Below the pieces are notes generated by a model. That model did not search any database and was not told the DNA's origin. It saw only the letters and a program-made list of their open reading frames with translations. From Clavaria fumosa (Eukaryota > Basidiomycota > Agaricomycetes > Agaricales > Clavariaceae): a stretch of DNA of 64,000 bases. The position numbers and the translations under genes are program-made. The stretch spans positions 372,001 to 436,000 of the forward strand of contig OX637794.1 of assembly GCA_951802425.1 (NCBI GenBank), in the 5' to 3' direction. This document shows, piece after piece, positions 1-10,592 of the stretch (position 1 is the stretch's first letter; each line of letters starts with the position of its first letter).

Positions 1-445
1 TACGTTGGGCGAACCAACGGCCTAATCGGGGACTGGTTTACCAGCCTCAAGTTTTGGCTGCTTCCCCACGACAGTCCATGGGTCCTACACAAGCTCCCTA
101 TATAACGCGTTAGGGCCTGGGACCATTTCCTTTCCCAAGCGAGTAAGTGGCCGAGACTTCATCGTCCAACGTGGTGATGGTTGGTTGTCGTCTGCTACAA
201 TTGGTCCCCGTACCCGAGGCCACAAGCTACCCCACCACCGGCACGCTGACCCTCCAGAATGGGCACCCCCACCCAGGGGTCCACGGCCTCAGCAGAAGCG
301 CCAGGGTTGTCCCGGACCAGTTCCTCCCACATGACTATTGGTCTCAAAGAGTCGCCAATTAAGGCTCCCAGCTAGTCACTTTTATCTGCCAGCACATCAT
401 CACATGATGGTGATATCCGGGGAATTGATTTGACTGAGGATTTAT
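1..445. other. Unassigned left-edge sequence
   Basis: I see no convincing gene here. A TATA-like stretch (ctatataac) lies near position 100 and an open frame of about 70 codons starts at 147, but its composition and lack of family features do not support a gene. It may be the tail of a unit that begins outside the window, or part of the repeat whose tRNA-like head follows. Confidence 0.4.
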
Positions 446-540
446 AACGCCCCCTCAGCGGTTTGAACTCGTGACCCCAACTACGAGTTCGACCTGTGGC
501 TGCGTGGGACCTTTCTCCCACTGGGCCACGGGGCCCACTG
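446..540 (-). repeat. tRNA-like SINE head (A and B boxes)
   Basis: Read on the minus strand, 518-528 gives TGGCCCAGTGG, a good Pol III A box, and 460-470 gives GAGTTCAAACC, a good B box, about 60 nt apart in the correct order. The flanks form only a partial acceptor stem (GCCCC with GGGGC) and the T stem does not pair, so this is not a working tRNA. The best reading is the head of a tRNA-derived SINE or a decayed tRNA pseudogene. Target-site duplications were not found. Confidence 0.5.
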
Positions 541-557
541 CGGTTGGTTAGTAGGTA

Positions 558-1254
558 CAGTTGACAAGCTCATAATGCATGTGGCCTTACTGCATAAGTT
601 GAATAATGCATCGGTTTTGGGTCCTTCCCAACATGGGAAGCAGGGAAATTAGGAATTTCATGCATAACACATAATGCATTCAGATTTTCCAGGTTATGCA
701 ATAGTGTGGGTTGCTAGTACAAACTGGAGTGGCTCACCAAATTACAAATGAGTGCTAATTTTCAATTTTCAACATGTCTTGCCCATTTCATGATGCCTGT
801 CAAACCCAGGCACAAGGTGTGCAACAGGCCAGCTCCATATACATGCAAGCCATCAGCCAAAGTGTCCCCAAATGCCCCTGCAACATCAGCCATTGCCCAG
901 AATTCATCTCACAGCAGTGCAGGCACACCTGGAGTTCACACAGTAGTGCAATGATGTGTGAACAAACTCCTTACTACTGTCTGAGGCTGGTATAAATACT
1001 ATCTATGGGTAATCAACAGCATGCAGATAGCGCAAAGAACAAGAAGGCTAAACAAAAGGGCGGCACACTATAGCACCGCCTGTTCTGAGAGCAAGCAGAG
1101 GCAGGGGTGAAGCGCTTACTTCATCAAATTGCAATGTCACACTTTACAATAGTCACATGTCACGTGTTGTGACCTTCCCGGCATAACGCATATGGCCCAT
1201 AATGCATGACCTTTGAGGCCTTCCCAACTGTATGCATTATGAGCTTGTCTACTG
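558..1254. mobile_element. Non-autonomous Tc1/mariner-pogo type MITE
   Basis: The element starts CAGTTGACAAGCTCATAATG and ends with its inverted complement (CATTATGAGCTTGTCTACTG), giving terminal inverted repeats of about 23 bp with one mismatch. It is flanked by TA on both sides (556-557 and 1255-1256), the target duplication of Tc1/mariner/pogo elements, and a CAGT start is usual for pogo/Fot1 relatives. It is 697 bp long and has no transposase frame, so it is non-autonomous. The inside is rich in further ATGCAT palindromes. Boundaries are seen directly; the superfamily is inferred from TIR and TSD. Confidence 0.8.
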
Positions 1255-1979
1255 TATACCGTAAGGCTTATAACACGAGGTGGGTTTGTAGTAGTCATTG
1301 CTTAGCTTCTCAAATGACTCACAATGGAAAAAAGGTATCGTAACACTCCAGCAAATTGCCAAAACCTGTCGTGTGTGCTTTGAAATATTTCCCTTACAAG
1401 CGCTTTTCCTCCTCACCCGTTCTTTCGCACGCCTCCAAAACGAGGGAGAGAAAGCACCAGCACTGCATGACTCACACAGTCGCGAGCCTTGCATAAAATC
1501 AACCGACCAAACCCTCTAATTGGTACCCAAAACCCTCACCACAAGGCCCCAGTAAAGTCCAATTTCATTATCGTCGCCCGGAAGATCCTTGCCGTTCACC
1601 CCTGGATATAATCATTCGGCGGCGCGTCTCCGTAGCTGGGAAAGGAAATCTCGCGTGGAGGGCAGAGGGCCAATCACTGTGCAGATTATCCACCCCATCG
1701 GTGTATCGTATCACCCTCACCGAGACACCATCCCTTCAGACAGACCATTCCGGAGCGCTCCTCCTATCCGATTCCGTCCCGTTCATCATCATCTGTGGCA
1801 CAGTCTTGTCGTCACTCGACACCGCTTTTGCGACGATTCAATCACATCATAGGAGTTACTGACAACCATCGGCTCCTATCGTCCGGTTGTATCACGGATA
1901 ATAAGCAACCGTGTAAAGTCTTCTTATTTCCTGTCGTTCCATTTTGCCCAACACACCTTTCAGCGAACGCTGATCTAGC
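1255..1979 (+). promoter_or_regulatory. Intergenic region upstream of the DUF6699-like gene
   Basis: This 725-bp stretch separates the MITE from the first supported ATG at 1980. It is pyrimidine-rich toward the 3' end, as fungal promoters and 5' UTRs often are. No ORF here has protein-like composition, and I see no clear TATA box. A 5' non-coding exon could lie here. Confidence 0.35.
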
Positions 1980-4396
1980 ATGCCTTTCCTAGGATTTTCA
2001 CCACGAAGAAAACCCAGACGATCTTCAGTGAAACAAGCTAAATCGAGATCCAAATCGAAGGATCGCACCAGCTACACTCGTACAAAGCGTCGCACCACAG
2101 GGCATTACATTGTCCAACTTCCTGCTATGTCCTCTCGCAACCCGACCCCGTTCATCCCTCCAATGACCTTCGAACCTTCCCCCCAACCCCCGGGTCATGC
2201 GACGCTCCCCGCTTCAGACCACGGTCCACGTCCGAACTGGGCCCCTTCACCCTCAATGTCCTCAAATACCCCTCTATTTGTGCCCTCGCCATACAATGGC
2301 GCGACGCCGTTCATCCCTCAAAGCGCCCTAAATCCTCCTACTTTCATTCCAGGTTCGTACGCACCGGCGCCTTCGCATCTGCCACCACAGCACCCTGCCG
2401 GAGTGTCTTCCGACTGGCACGGGTACCACGGGCACCACGCTGGACACCCACCTGGGCACTCCGGCGCTCATGGGGCACCTGGGAGCCCTCCCTGGGCCCA
2501 TTCTTGGACAAACGCTCCACCCACAGTTTATAACGCCTTTACACAAGCGCTCTCTCCACCGGGAGGGGTGCCCTTACCGCCTGCAGGTTCAGGCTGGGGC
2601 CCTGTGTTGCCTCAAGGCATTTACAATTCTCCAGGTCTCATGCCAGGCCCTGTACTTGGGATGAGTCTCGGAGGCCCAGGCCCACAAGGACCTGTACTTG
2701 GGATGAGTCTCGGAGGCCCTGCCCCGCAATTTGGAATGAGTCTCGGAGGCCCTGCACCGCAACTTGGAATGAGTCTCGGAGGCCCTGCCCCGCAAGGACC
2801 TGTACTTGGTATGAGTCTCGGAGCCCCGCATGGTTATGGTCCTTCTCCAGGACAGTGGCCATATGGTGGTGCTGCTGCTTCAGGTGCTGAACCTTTGAGA
2901 CCTCTGGGTCCTCTTGGTAGCGATCTCATCCGGAAGTTCGCACCTGGACCACATTGTAAGCATCCATCGCCCTCATAAGGTCGTTGCTTATGGTATGGAC
3001 ATCTTTGATGGCAGATGGCCCGGTCCTTGATCCGTTAACACTGCAAGTAGTCAAGGCGAAATTGGTGATCAACCCGCTTCTTTGCCCGCTGTCAGACAAC
3101 AATACCTCTCAACACGTCCTGGAGTGGAACATGCTCTTCCCTTCCCGCAAATGCCATCGATCTGATGATCCCTCTCATGTCTCCTGGATGAAGGGGCGCG
3201 ACGAACCGGCCACCTTCCCTAGAGTCAGTGAACTTCGAATATTCGCGCGGATCTTGCCATGGGAGGCCAAAATTGTCGCGTCGCAGGAGACTGTCGGGGT
3301 GACGTGCGCCGATGTGATTGAAGGGCTGGATTCATATCTACACCGCACTACCGGGAAAGCAGAATTCGAAGCGCAGCCACCGGGTAGAAGGCGGGAAATT
3401 ACTAACGCGTATTGGTTCAACCGGAGCACCGCACACGACGTGCCGGGTGGGAGTCTGGGCAGCCCAATGCTCCGACTCGACTGGCTGTGCGACCTCGTGA
3501 TGTTCGGCGGGCTGGTTCGCAACGAGGCGCACTCTAAGGTCTTGTTTGGTTCCGTCGTGGCGAATGTCTTGGAGTTGGAATGCGTGGCGAGGTACATGCT
3601 CCCGGAGGATGAGGGCCTGGCGGCTAGGATGAGGGAGCTTCATGTTGGGAACGATGCATCGAGACGCTCGGACTCGTATGACGATCCGTCCGACAGGTCT
3701 CCTGAAGGCCACGGTGGTTCCACTTCGAGTCACTCCTCCGGGAACGTCAGCAGGAAATCCCACCGATCGTCAGCTATGAGAAACTCACACAGCGCGGCCT
3801 ATGCTGCCCAAACGGAGCAATCGCAAGGGACCTCGAGTAGGAATGGAGGGGGTGTGAGGGGTGATGCGCCGACGGACTCCGACGGGAGAGGCAGACACCC
3901 AGCTCGCACTCAACTACCCGTCCAGGGGGACGCATCGCGGGAAGGGCGACAACAACAAGAGGAGCGGGGACGAGGACGGTCTTCGCGTCTGCGCAATGGC
4001 GGACGGATCGACGGGCCTGTGTTACCCACGGAGGTGGACGACACTTCTTCCATTGCAAGTATGGACGGACGGCAACAGCAAGATCGACATGTCGATAGCG
4101 CGGAGAGGATCCCCACCACGGCCCCGACAACAAGGACTACCCCTAGAGCGATGCAGACAAGGCGGCAATCTCAGTCTGATGCAGCAGCAACTGGTGGTCG
4201 CGTCACCTCCCAAGCACCCGGCACACCTTCTTCTACCGACACAGAACTATCAAGCGATTATGCGCACGAACCGCATGCTATGTCCCAACAGATCAAAGGA
4301 GAAGTACAACCCACTCCCAGGAGAGCGGTTCCATTCTCTTCTCGACCAGGCTCAGCGACATCCTCGGCGAACATGCGGCAAGCGATATTAGCTTGA
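1980..4396 (+). CDS. DUF6699-like protein with Pro/Gly-rich N-terminus
   Basis: Two exons, 1980-2955 and 3015-4396, are joined by a 59-nt GTAAGC...AG intron that keeps frame (phase 1), giving about 785 aa. Residues 1-45 are basic and Ser-rich. Residues 50-325 are Pro/Gly/His-rich and low in complexity, with a degenerate repeat of the type PVLGMSLGGPAPQ near 222-280. A folded segment of about 200 residues follows, with INPLL, a VLEWNM strand, VTCADVIEGL and RLDWL, which matches the DUF6699 family that is expanded in basidiomycetes. The C-terminal part is Ser/Arg/Gln-rich and probably disordered. Family function is unknown. The 1980 start is the first ATG of the open frame; an upstream exon cannot be excluded. 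Confidence 0.72.
2643..2832 (+). repeat. Degenerate in-frame tandem repeat in the DUF6699-like gene
   Basis: Units built on ACTTGG(A/G)ATGAGTCTCGGAG repeat five to six times with spacers of 27-42 nt. They encode copies of LGMSLGGPAPQ(GPV). All unit lengths are multiples of three, so the reading frame is kept. Such arrays expand by slippage and are good length markers between strains. Confidence 0.8.
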
Positions 4397-5058
4397 GCTT
4401 TGCTTTCCATTTAGCTTGAAATGATTGGCACTGACGACTCGCTTTATGATCTTTGCAAATCTTCTCCGATTCTTAATTTTTCAGATTGTAATGATGAAGG
4501 ATTGACGGTAGAATTGTTTTCCTCTAGTTTGTACTCGCCAAGGATGTCAACATCATACATGCTTAATCGTGTTTGTCTCATAGTAGAATGTATGTGCACA
4601 GTATAACGTGCCAACTCAAGGGATAATCTTTCGGAAAAATATTCGTGATCTGATGTTCTCGTGCGATACCCCCGGCGGAACGGCGCGCCTTTCCTTGTTA
4701 GAATGCTAGAAGAGGTGAACTTCATCGGCCGAAGTTAGGAGGGGATATGTTTTACCTGAAACGAGCACAGCGTCTTGTGCCTGTCTTGTTCTTGGTTCAG
4801 TTAAGGTTTACAGCATTACAGCATTACAGCTATGGCTCTCGAAGGTTAGGCCAAGTTTTCGATGAAGGGGTAACCACGACTGGACATGAATCAAGCGTGG
4901 CATTTTTTGACGATAGTCAGAGGGCCTTCAGCCACAGCAGGAAAGTGAAGGGTACACAGAGAAAACACAGCAACAAAACTTAATAGCAAACGGTTCACTA
5001 AATCAATCGATACGGGTGGTATGACATATGTAATCCATGCAGAGGAGGAAGACGTACA
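4397..5058. other. Convergent intergenic region, nothing recognised
   Basis: This lies between the 3' ends of the DUF6699-like gene and of calcipressin. Short open frames occur on both strands but none looks like a protein. It probably holds the 3' UTRs and poly(A) sites of both genes. Confidence 0.4.
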
Positions 5059-5931
5059 TCAAAGAACGGCAGTCCCTGGCAACTGCGGGGGCAGGGCCGT
5101 AGCGGGCGGCTTCCGTACAATACTTGGCGAGAAGTCGCCATCGTCATCATCTCCCCAATCAACGTAGCGACGGTGCTCGCACTCAGGACGAAAGTCACAA
5201 TCCTCCACATACACGCTCACGCCTGCGGAGCCTTCCGACTCGAGCAATAGCATCATTCCCGGTGTGTCCTGATCGTCTTGTCGGTATTGCCGCTGGAGCT
5301 GGAGCTGCTTGAGCGCCTCTATAAGGTCCTCGGCTAGTGGGGCAGCGTTGGGTGGGTCCTCCCGGATGGGCACCCAGTCAAGTGGCGGGGTCCCCGGTGG
5401 CGAGATGAGGAAGTTCTTTTCTATGTCGGGCGGACGGAGGTACGCGCTTTCCGGCATGTAATAGTCGTCGTCGATCAACGAGAGGAGTGGATTCGGATCT
5501 GCACGATACACACGCAGCATGATAGGAGGGCTGTGGGCATAAATGGAGTTTTTAAAAATCAGCTAACCTAGAAAGGAGGAATAGAGAATAACACACCAAT
5601 TGGAAGAGGATGACGGGATGACGACAGGATCGCACTCGCGTTTGGCGGTCTCAGCAGCGTCGTCGTCCTCGAATACGACAATGACGCGCCGGAAAGACGA
5701 GATCGGCGCCCATTGGTTGATGAGGCCATACGATGAAAAGTGGCGCTTGAGGGCGTCTTGCGCAACTGTGTGGAAGAGCTCCAGCGGCAGCGATGTGATG
5801 ATGAGGGTGTTCGTTCGCTGTTCGGGCGCGGGCGCCCCCATTCCTGTCCCTGCTGCCGCTGTGGCGGCAGGCGAAATCGGCGGGCAGGCATTTCCGGTGG
5901 AACAAGATGGTACGCAGAATTCAAGCGGCAT
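5059..5931 (-). CDS. RCN1: Calcipressin (regulator of calcineurin)
   Basis: Minus strand, exon 1 5931-5597 and exon 2 5530-5059, with a 66-nt intron (GTGTGT...CACAG, phase 2, CTGAT branch-like site), giving 268 aa. Calcipressins bind calcineurin and modulate Ca2+ signalling. Visible features are the N-terminal RNP-like strand TNTLIITSLP, then FSSYGLINQW and RRVIVVFED, and the exon-2 start LRVYRADP, which is the usual end of the RRM-like fold. The family signature FLISPPGTPPLDW, equivalent to the FLISPPxSPP calcineurin-docking motif, follows. The C-terminal part is acidic. Length fits fungal members. The ATG at 5931 opens a Pro/Ala-rich leader before the first RNP strand; ATGs within that leader are less likely starts. 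Confidence 0.88.
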
Positions 5932-6657
5932 TACTGATGTATGTTGGTAGAGATCAAGAAGGAATGCGTCATGTGACTCATTGACTCAGCCAGCTCTGCT
6001 CTTGGTCGTTCTTCATCTCGTTCCTCTCAATTCGTAACCACTAAGCCATAGAGCATATCTTAAACGCAAAACGGACATGCGTTCCGAGCATGTGCACGAC
6101 AATCCTATGCAGCTCTTGTTGAGAGAGCATGTCCCGTTGCTTAGGTAAACAACCTGAGAGTAACCGTGTGAAACTCCACCCCGTTGCAATCTTGGAAGTG
6201 TATTCATGTTCATTCTAATGACACCATGGTGGGGCGGTAATCATAAGGGTGCCATTATGTTGTGGATGCTGAGAAAGGTGCAGGAGCAGAGCTATTGTTT
6301 TTTCTTTTCCACAAATTTACAAATGCCATCCCTGCCCTTCCCTTGTATCGCAGTGACATACCAGTGAAGTTTGTTGGTAAGGGTGATGGTTTTGCGCCGT
6401 CGTTACAGTGTCGATCGAATCGAAGTAATGCATGCCGTTGCATGGTCCCGCGACACTCACTGGTAGGAGTCAAGTCATATCTTCACCTCGTTGCGTCAAA
6501 CAATGTCAGGTGGTTACCTGTGACTTGAGCTTGATGATGCTTCATCGTCATGGACTAAGGTGCTACGCCTCCGAATTTTATACAAAATGAAACACACATG
6601 AAATGCACCTACAAATACCCAACCCATCCACACTGCTGTGAGTCTCCTCCCAACACA
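5932..6657. other. Intergenic region between calcipressin and the GH18-like gene
   Basis: Both flanking genes are read away from this segment, so it should hold two promoters. No ORF, tRNA or repeat was recognised. The last 60 bp before the ATG at 6658 are C/A-rich, like a fungal 5' UTR. Confidence 0.4.
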
Positions 6658-8221
6658 ATGCCCAACCTTCGCTTGTTCCTCTTATTCTGCTTGCCTTTCA
6701 CGCATGCAAAACTCTATTCAATCGGTGTTTTCGATGCCAGCGATGCCAGCGGCGAGCATGATTGGGCAAGCGCAAATCCTTACGACTTGGTGCACTACGC
6801 ATATGCGTGAGTGTGCTTGGTTTTTCTACTGTACTAGTCATATAACCCTTCGTGTTAACAGTCATGTGCAAGCTGATGGGGAACATCTTGACAACCCAAC
6901 AATTGCAATTGCCGGTGAGGTGAAGGTGACGCCAAGTCAGTTTATCAGTGACATGCAAGCCGCCGTCTGTTTCGTCCCATCTCTTTCACTCTGCACTTAC
7001 AAATCATGGCAAATCAGAGGACCGTACCTTCACTTCGTATCGGTGGTCAAGCCTGGGCATCCAGCAGATCCTTTTCTAGTGCAATGTCCAGTGACATAAG
7101 GCGTAAAAACTTTGCCGCAAACATCAAAAAATTTCTGGAGATGCCAGAAACTGCTTTTGGGGGAGTCAATATTTAGTCCGTCAATCTTTTCTCTTTACCA
7201 CAGATTGTGCTCAGTATGGATGCAGCTGGTTAGGCCCTAATGGCTACTCTGCCATTTGTGAATTTCCCTTTGGCCCACCATTATCTTTACCGCCGCCGGA
7301 TGACACCTTGAATCTTAAGTTGTTTCTACGTGATCTTAGGCAAGAATTAGGTGACAGCAAGATAATAACAATCACTGCACCGTCACTTCCCTGGAAGGAT
7401 TCGGCCAAAAGCCCACTCACAGATGTCACTGACCATGCAGCAGAAGTTAATTACATTGGTGCTGTTCCATTGCTTTTTGATTTTTAATTGTTACACTCAT
7501 ATCTCTACTTTAGAGATCTCGGCATTTGATTTCACAGGTCCCCTTGAGAATAGGCGCAGACAGGTCTTTTCATCGGCGCCGGCGGAATGGAATTGCCAAT
7601 CTGTGTTACCATATGATGCCACTGTCGCCACCTCCATCGAAGCATGGGTTACCGCACGTGCCCCTGTAGAGAAGCTCATCCTTGTGGTGCCAGCATATGG
7701 CCGGAAGTATCACGTTTCAATGGAAATATCTCCCAGAATACCTTGGCAATGGTCATTTTACTCAGAGATACCCAAGGGGGGGCCAAATGACCAAGGAGAC
7801 CAATGTTCCGTGGATACACGAACATCCACTGGCATCACTAATTTTCGTGACCTTGTCCAGCAGGGATACTTTCTTGCATCGAATATGTATCCTCAAAATG
7901 TGCCCGATGTTGGAAGGGGGATAGAGGTATACAAGTATGACTGTGATGGATCGGTTAGTTTCCCAGTTCCCATTTGACAGCATTTTGCTAATAGAACTTC
8001 AAATATTTTACTATAAGCGATCAGATAATGTAGTGGTCTCTTTTGAGTCAAATGAGACTATCGGTGTGTCTTCTCCTGATCAAAATTGCATCACTGATGC
8101 CGGTGTAGATTTCAAGAAGGATCAACTTGTTCGGCCGAAAAACTTACGAGGCTTCCAGATTACGCCCGCCAATGGAGACTATAAAAGCATCATGAAGACC
8201 AGATGGAACTGGGACAACTAG
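6658..8221 (+). CDS. Secreted GH18 chitinase-like protein, catalytic motif missing
   Basis: An in-frame model of six exons (6658-6806, 6862-6964, 7018-7164, 7215-7458, 7514-7934, 7981-8221) gives 434 aa. A signal peptide (LRLFLLFCLPF) precedes YSIGVFD. GH18 landmarks follow in order: DLVHYAYA, the SxGG equivalent LRIGGQAW, RRKNFAANIKKFL, a strand ending FGGV, a TDV...VNYI strand, LILVVPAYGR and the terminal NLRGFQI strand. The DxxDxDxE catalytic motif should follow FGGV but no splice choice yields it; read through, it would be GxxNxDxA. The protein is therefore either a non-catalytic chitinase-like lectin or a decaying gene. The exon 3/4 and 5/6 junctions are uncertain: the most homologous junction for 5/6 would shift frame. 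A Copia LTR begins 6 bp after the stop. Confidence 0.68.
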
Positions 8222-8227
8222 TTGCAT

Positions 8228-8526
8228 TGTTGGATTTTTTCAAGCGGAGCACGAACATAAATTACCTTTTCATAGCCACATGCATCATGCGATACTGCTC
8301 AGTATGGTCTAAAATTAAACATCTGGAATGTAAATTTATTGCTCAGTCAGTAGTCTGAACTGAGGTAGTTAGACAGCTACCTGGAATGTAAAAGTGTCTG
8401 TGTCAATAATGAGGTGCATAGTCATGTAAGAAATTTTACTTACTGCTCAGTTGGTAGTCCAAACTGAGCAGTAGTGTGGCTGTGAAAAGTTGAAATAAAT
8501 TTTTGTGCTCTGCTTGATCTTCAACA
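8228..8526 (-). mobile_element. Copia 3' LTR
   Basis: The segment begins TGTTGGATTTTTTCAAGC and ends ...GCTTGATCTTCAACA, so it has TG...CA ends and an imperfect inverted repeat. In coding direction (minus) it directly follows a polypurine tract (TTGAGGGGGAG) just after the Copia RNase H frame, as a 3' LTR should. It is 299 bp long. The inside holds repeated CTGCTCAGT-type words. The partner 5' LTR is missing because the element is truncated, so no TSD can be checked. Confidence 0.75.
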
Positions 8527-9195
8527 CTCCCCCTCAAGCAGCACAAAGCCCAATCAACTTCCTTGTGATCTTGAACCTCATGCATGGCAATGCCTTTGTG
8601 AACATGTTGGCAAGGTTGGCATCTGTTGGCACATACATGATGTCAATTTTTCTCACTTGGACCAAATCTCTGATAATGTGGTACTGCACATCAATGTGCT
8701 TCGTCCTTGTGTGAAACTTGGGATCTTTCGATATCACAATAGCCAACTGATTGTCAGTACATAGCTTGGTTGGGCCAGTAGGGCATCTTCCCAGCTCGCT
8801 GAGGAATGCTCGCAGCCAAAGGATCTCTTTCGCCATGTGTGTCATGGCAATGTATTCAGCCTCAGCACTCAACAGGGCGACCAGTGGCTGTTTCTTCAAT
8901 GACCACGAGACAATGCTGGCCCTGAGCTTGACCGCATACCCTGAAATGGACTGGCGGTGAGTCTGCAACACCCAGTCTGCATCCACATAGACATCAGGTT
9001 CATCGAGGGTCCCACCGAGCATTAGCCATTGGTTGCAAGTTGTGTATAGGTATTTTATCATATGTTTGATTGCTCTCCAATGAATTTCAGCTGGGTTCTG
9101 GGTGAATTGGGTTAATATTCCAACTGCAAATTGTATGTCAGGGCATGGAATCACAGCCAGCCAGAGGATGCTGCCACAGGCCTCCTGATAGGTTA
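8527..9195 (-). pseudogene. Copia pol remnant (C-terminal RT and RNase H)
   Basis: The minus-strand frame shows the end of a Ty1/Copia pol: GSILWLAVIPCPDIQFAVG, the RNase H strand YVDADW, SISGYAVKL, SWSLKKQ, SAEAEYIA, then KHIDVQYHIIRD and ANMFTKALP. The frame is open to its stop at about 8534, but the upstream part (gag, PR, IN, most of RT) is absent. Around 9195 the reading passes without a stop into an unrelated Gypsy RT segment, so the junction marks a deletion or recombination. It cannot be functional. Confidence 0.85.
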
Positions 9196-10073
9196 AGATG
9201 GCATCAATTTTTGTAGAGTCCATAGAAATTCCACCAGGAGAAACAATAAAACCCAAATACTCTACAGAATTGAGGTGGAAACTCAATTTCATCAGGTTTG
9301 CATGAAGTTGATTGTCACGGAGTCACTGTAGAATGTGGTGGATGTGACCCTCATGTTCTACCCATGTTGTTGGAATAGATTAAAATATTGTTGAGGTAGA
9401 CAACCACAAAGGAGTCGACCATGTTGGTGAAAATGTCATTCATAAATTGTTGGAACATCGCTGGAGCATTGGTTAGCCCAAATGGCATCACCAAGTACTC
9501 GAAGGCACCATATCAGGTGCAGAAAGTGGTTTTCCACTCGTCGCCCTCCTTGATGTGGATATTGTTGTATCCAGCACAGAGGTCGATTTTCAAGTAGATC
9601 TGCACACCCCATAAGCGGTCAAGCATGTTGTTGATTAGTGGGATTGGGTAGTGGTTTTTGATCATCACCCTGTTTAAACCACAGTAGTCAACACAAAGAC
9701 AGAGTGAACCATCCTTCTTTTTTGCAAACATGACAGGGGCTCCCACAGGGGATTTGGAAGGGCAGATAAATCCCTTCTGGAGCATGTCATCAATATAATT
9801 GTGCAAAACCATTAATTCCAGCTCGGACATGTTGTACAGTGGACCCCAAGGGGCTTTGGTGTCCAGTTTGAGCTGTATCATGTGGCTGTAAGTTTGGTGG
9901 GGTGGAAGGGTGCAGGCCTCTTCCTCAGAGAAAACATCGATAAAATCCACATATTGACTATATTTTTGATGTCCAATCTTGGCCAGGACATCAATCATTT
10001 TTCTTGGCCAAAACAAATTTGCTGCATACATCCATGTGGATTGGCCAGTCTGAATATTAAAGCATTCTACCAT
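9196..10073 (-). pseudogene. Gypsy reverse transcriptase relic
   Basis: The minus strand encodes parts of a Ty3/Gypsy RT: a stretch with LPPHQTYSHMIQLKLDT, VGAPVMFAKKKDGSLCLCVDY, a palm segment with INNMLDRLWG, then after a frameshift near 9513 [14 protein letters not shown], and near 9200-9290 VEYLGFIVSPGGISMD. The YxDD site reads YLNN, so both catalytic aspartates are lost. It is an old relic. Its 3' half is fused to the Copia remnant, and A1 and A2 inserted in the repeat sequence beside it. Confidence 0.8.
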
Positions 10074-10271
10074 GTTGGCTGGGTCTATATTTCCATTGTC
10101 TAATCTTGGCCAAGATGATATTGAAAATATATCTTGGCTGAAATCAATTACTATTCAGGTCCATGAGTATTGGCCAGTCTGAATATTGCAGCATATCATC
10201 CATATTGGCCAGAACTATATTTTCTCCATGGTATCTTGGCCAAGACGATATGAACAGCTTGGTCATCATTA
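10074..10271. repeat. Relic repeat with TTGGCCA(A/G) palindromes
   Basis: Short related words (CTTGGCCAAGATGATAT, TATTGGCCAGTCTGAATATT) recur several times. The same sequence type continues at 16724-16823 between A1 and A2 and at 23997-24080 after A2. Removing both elements and one copy of each target duplication rejoins it, so it was one continuous older repeat, perhaps the LTR or leader of the Gypsy relic. Confidence 0.6.
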
Positions 10272-10276
10272 CAATG

Positions 10277-10580
10277 TGTCAGGATCACTTACATAAGCAG
10301 GCAAGAGAAGCCAGGAAAGGATTGGGAAAGAGTTGTGGGAAGATCGTGGGTACATCACGTGACCAGTATGGTGGACAGATTAGGTAATCGTATGTCACGT
10401 GACCCAAGCCTCTGGCACATCACGTGATGCAAGGGGTCTGAGTGTGGGAACACTGGCAACTCCCAGAACTCTTGCTATATATACTATGACCTTTTCTTAC
10501 TTGTACCCTGTTCCCCTTATGTTAGTATCATCATCATTGACCTTACATTAAGTTGTGTGAGTGTGAGACTAAGTCTGATA
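10277..10580 (+). repeat. A1 5' LTR with TATA box and three CACGTG boxes
   Basis: This is the 5' LTR of A1. TATATATA lies at 10476-10483. CACGTG E-box palindromes lie at 10356-10361, 10396-10401 and 10421-10426, all inside TCACGTGA. The 10 nt at 10519-10528 (ATGTTAGTAT) are the expected transcript 5' end and are complementary to the primer-binding site at 10583-10592. Nearly all differences from the 3' LTR at 16415-16718 are CpG to TpG or CpA. Confidence 0.9.
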
Positions 10581-10582
10581 CA

Positions 10583-10592
10583 ATACTAACAT
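10583..10592 (+). promoter_or_regulatory. A1 self-priming primer-binding site
   Basis: ATACTAACAT starts 2 nt after the 5' LTR and is the perfect complement of ATGTTAGTAT at 10519-10528 in the LTR. No TGG tRNA-type primer site follows the LTR. This is the arrangement of Tf1/sushi elements, in which the folded 5' end of the RNA primes reverse transcription. Copy A2 has the same pair (17134-17143 with 17070-17079). Confidence 0.8.

Noticed and set aside
1249..1852. Open frames of 60-90 codons in the first 2 kb
   Set aside because: They overlap on both strands, have no recognisable domain, and the first crosses the MITE boundary.
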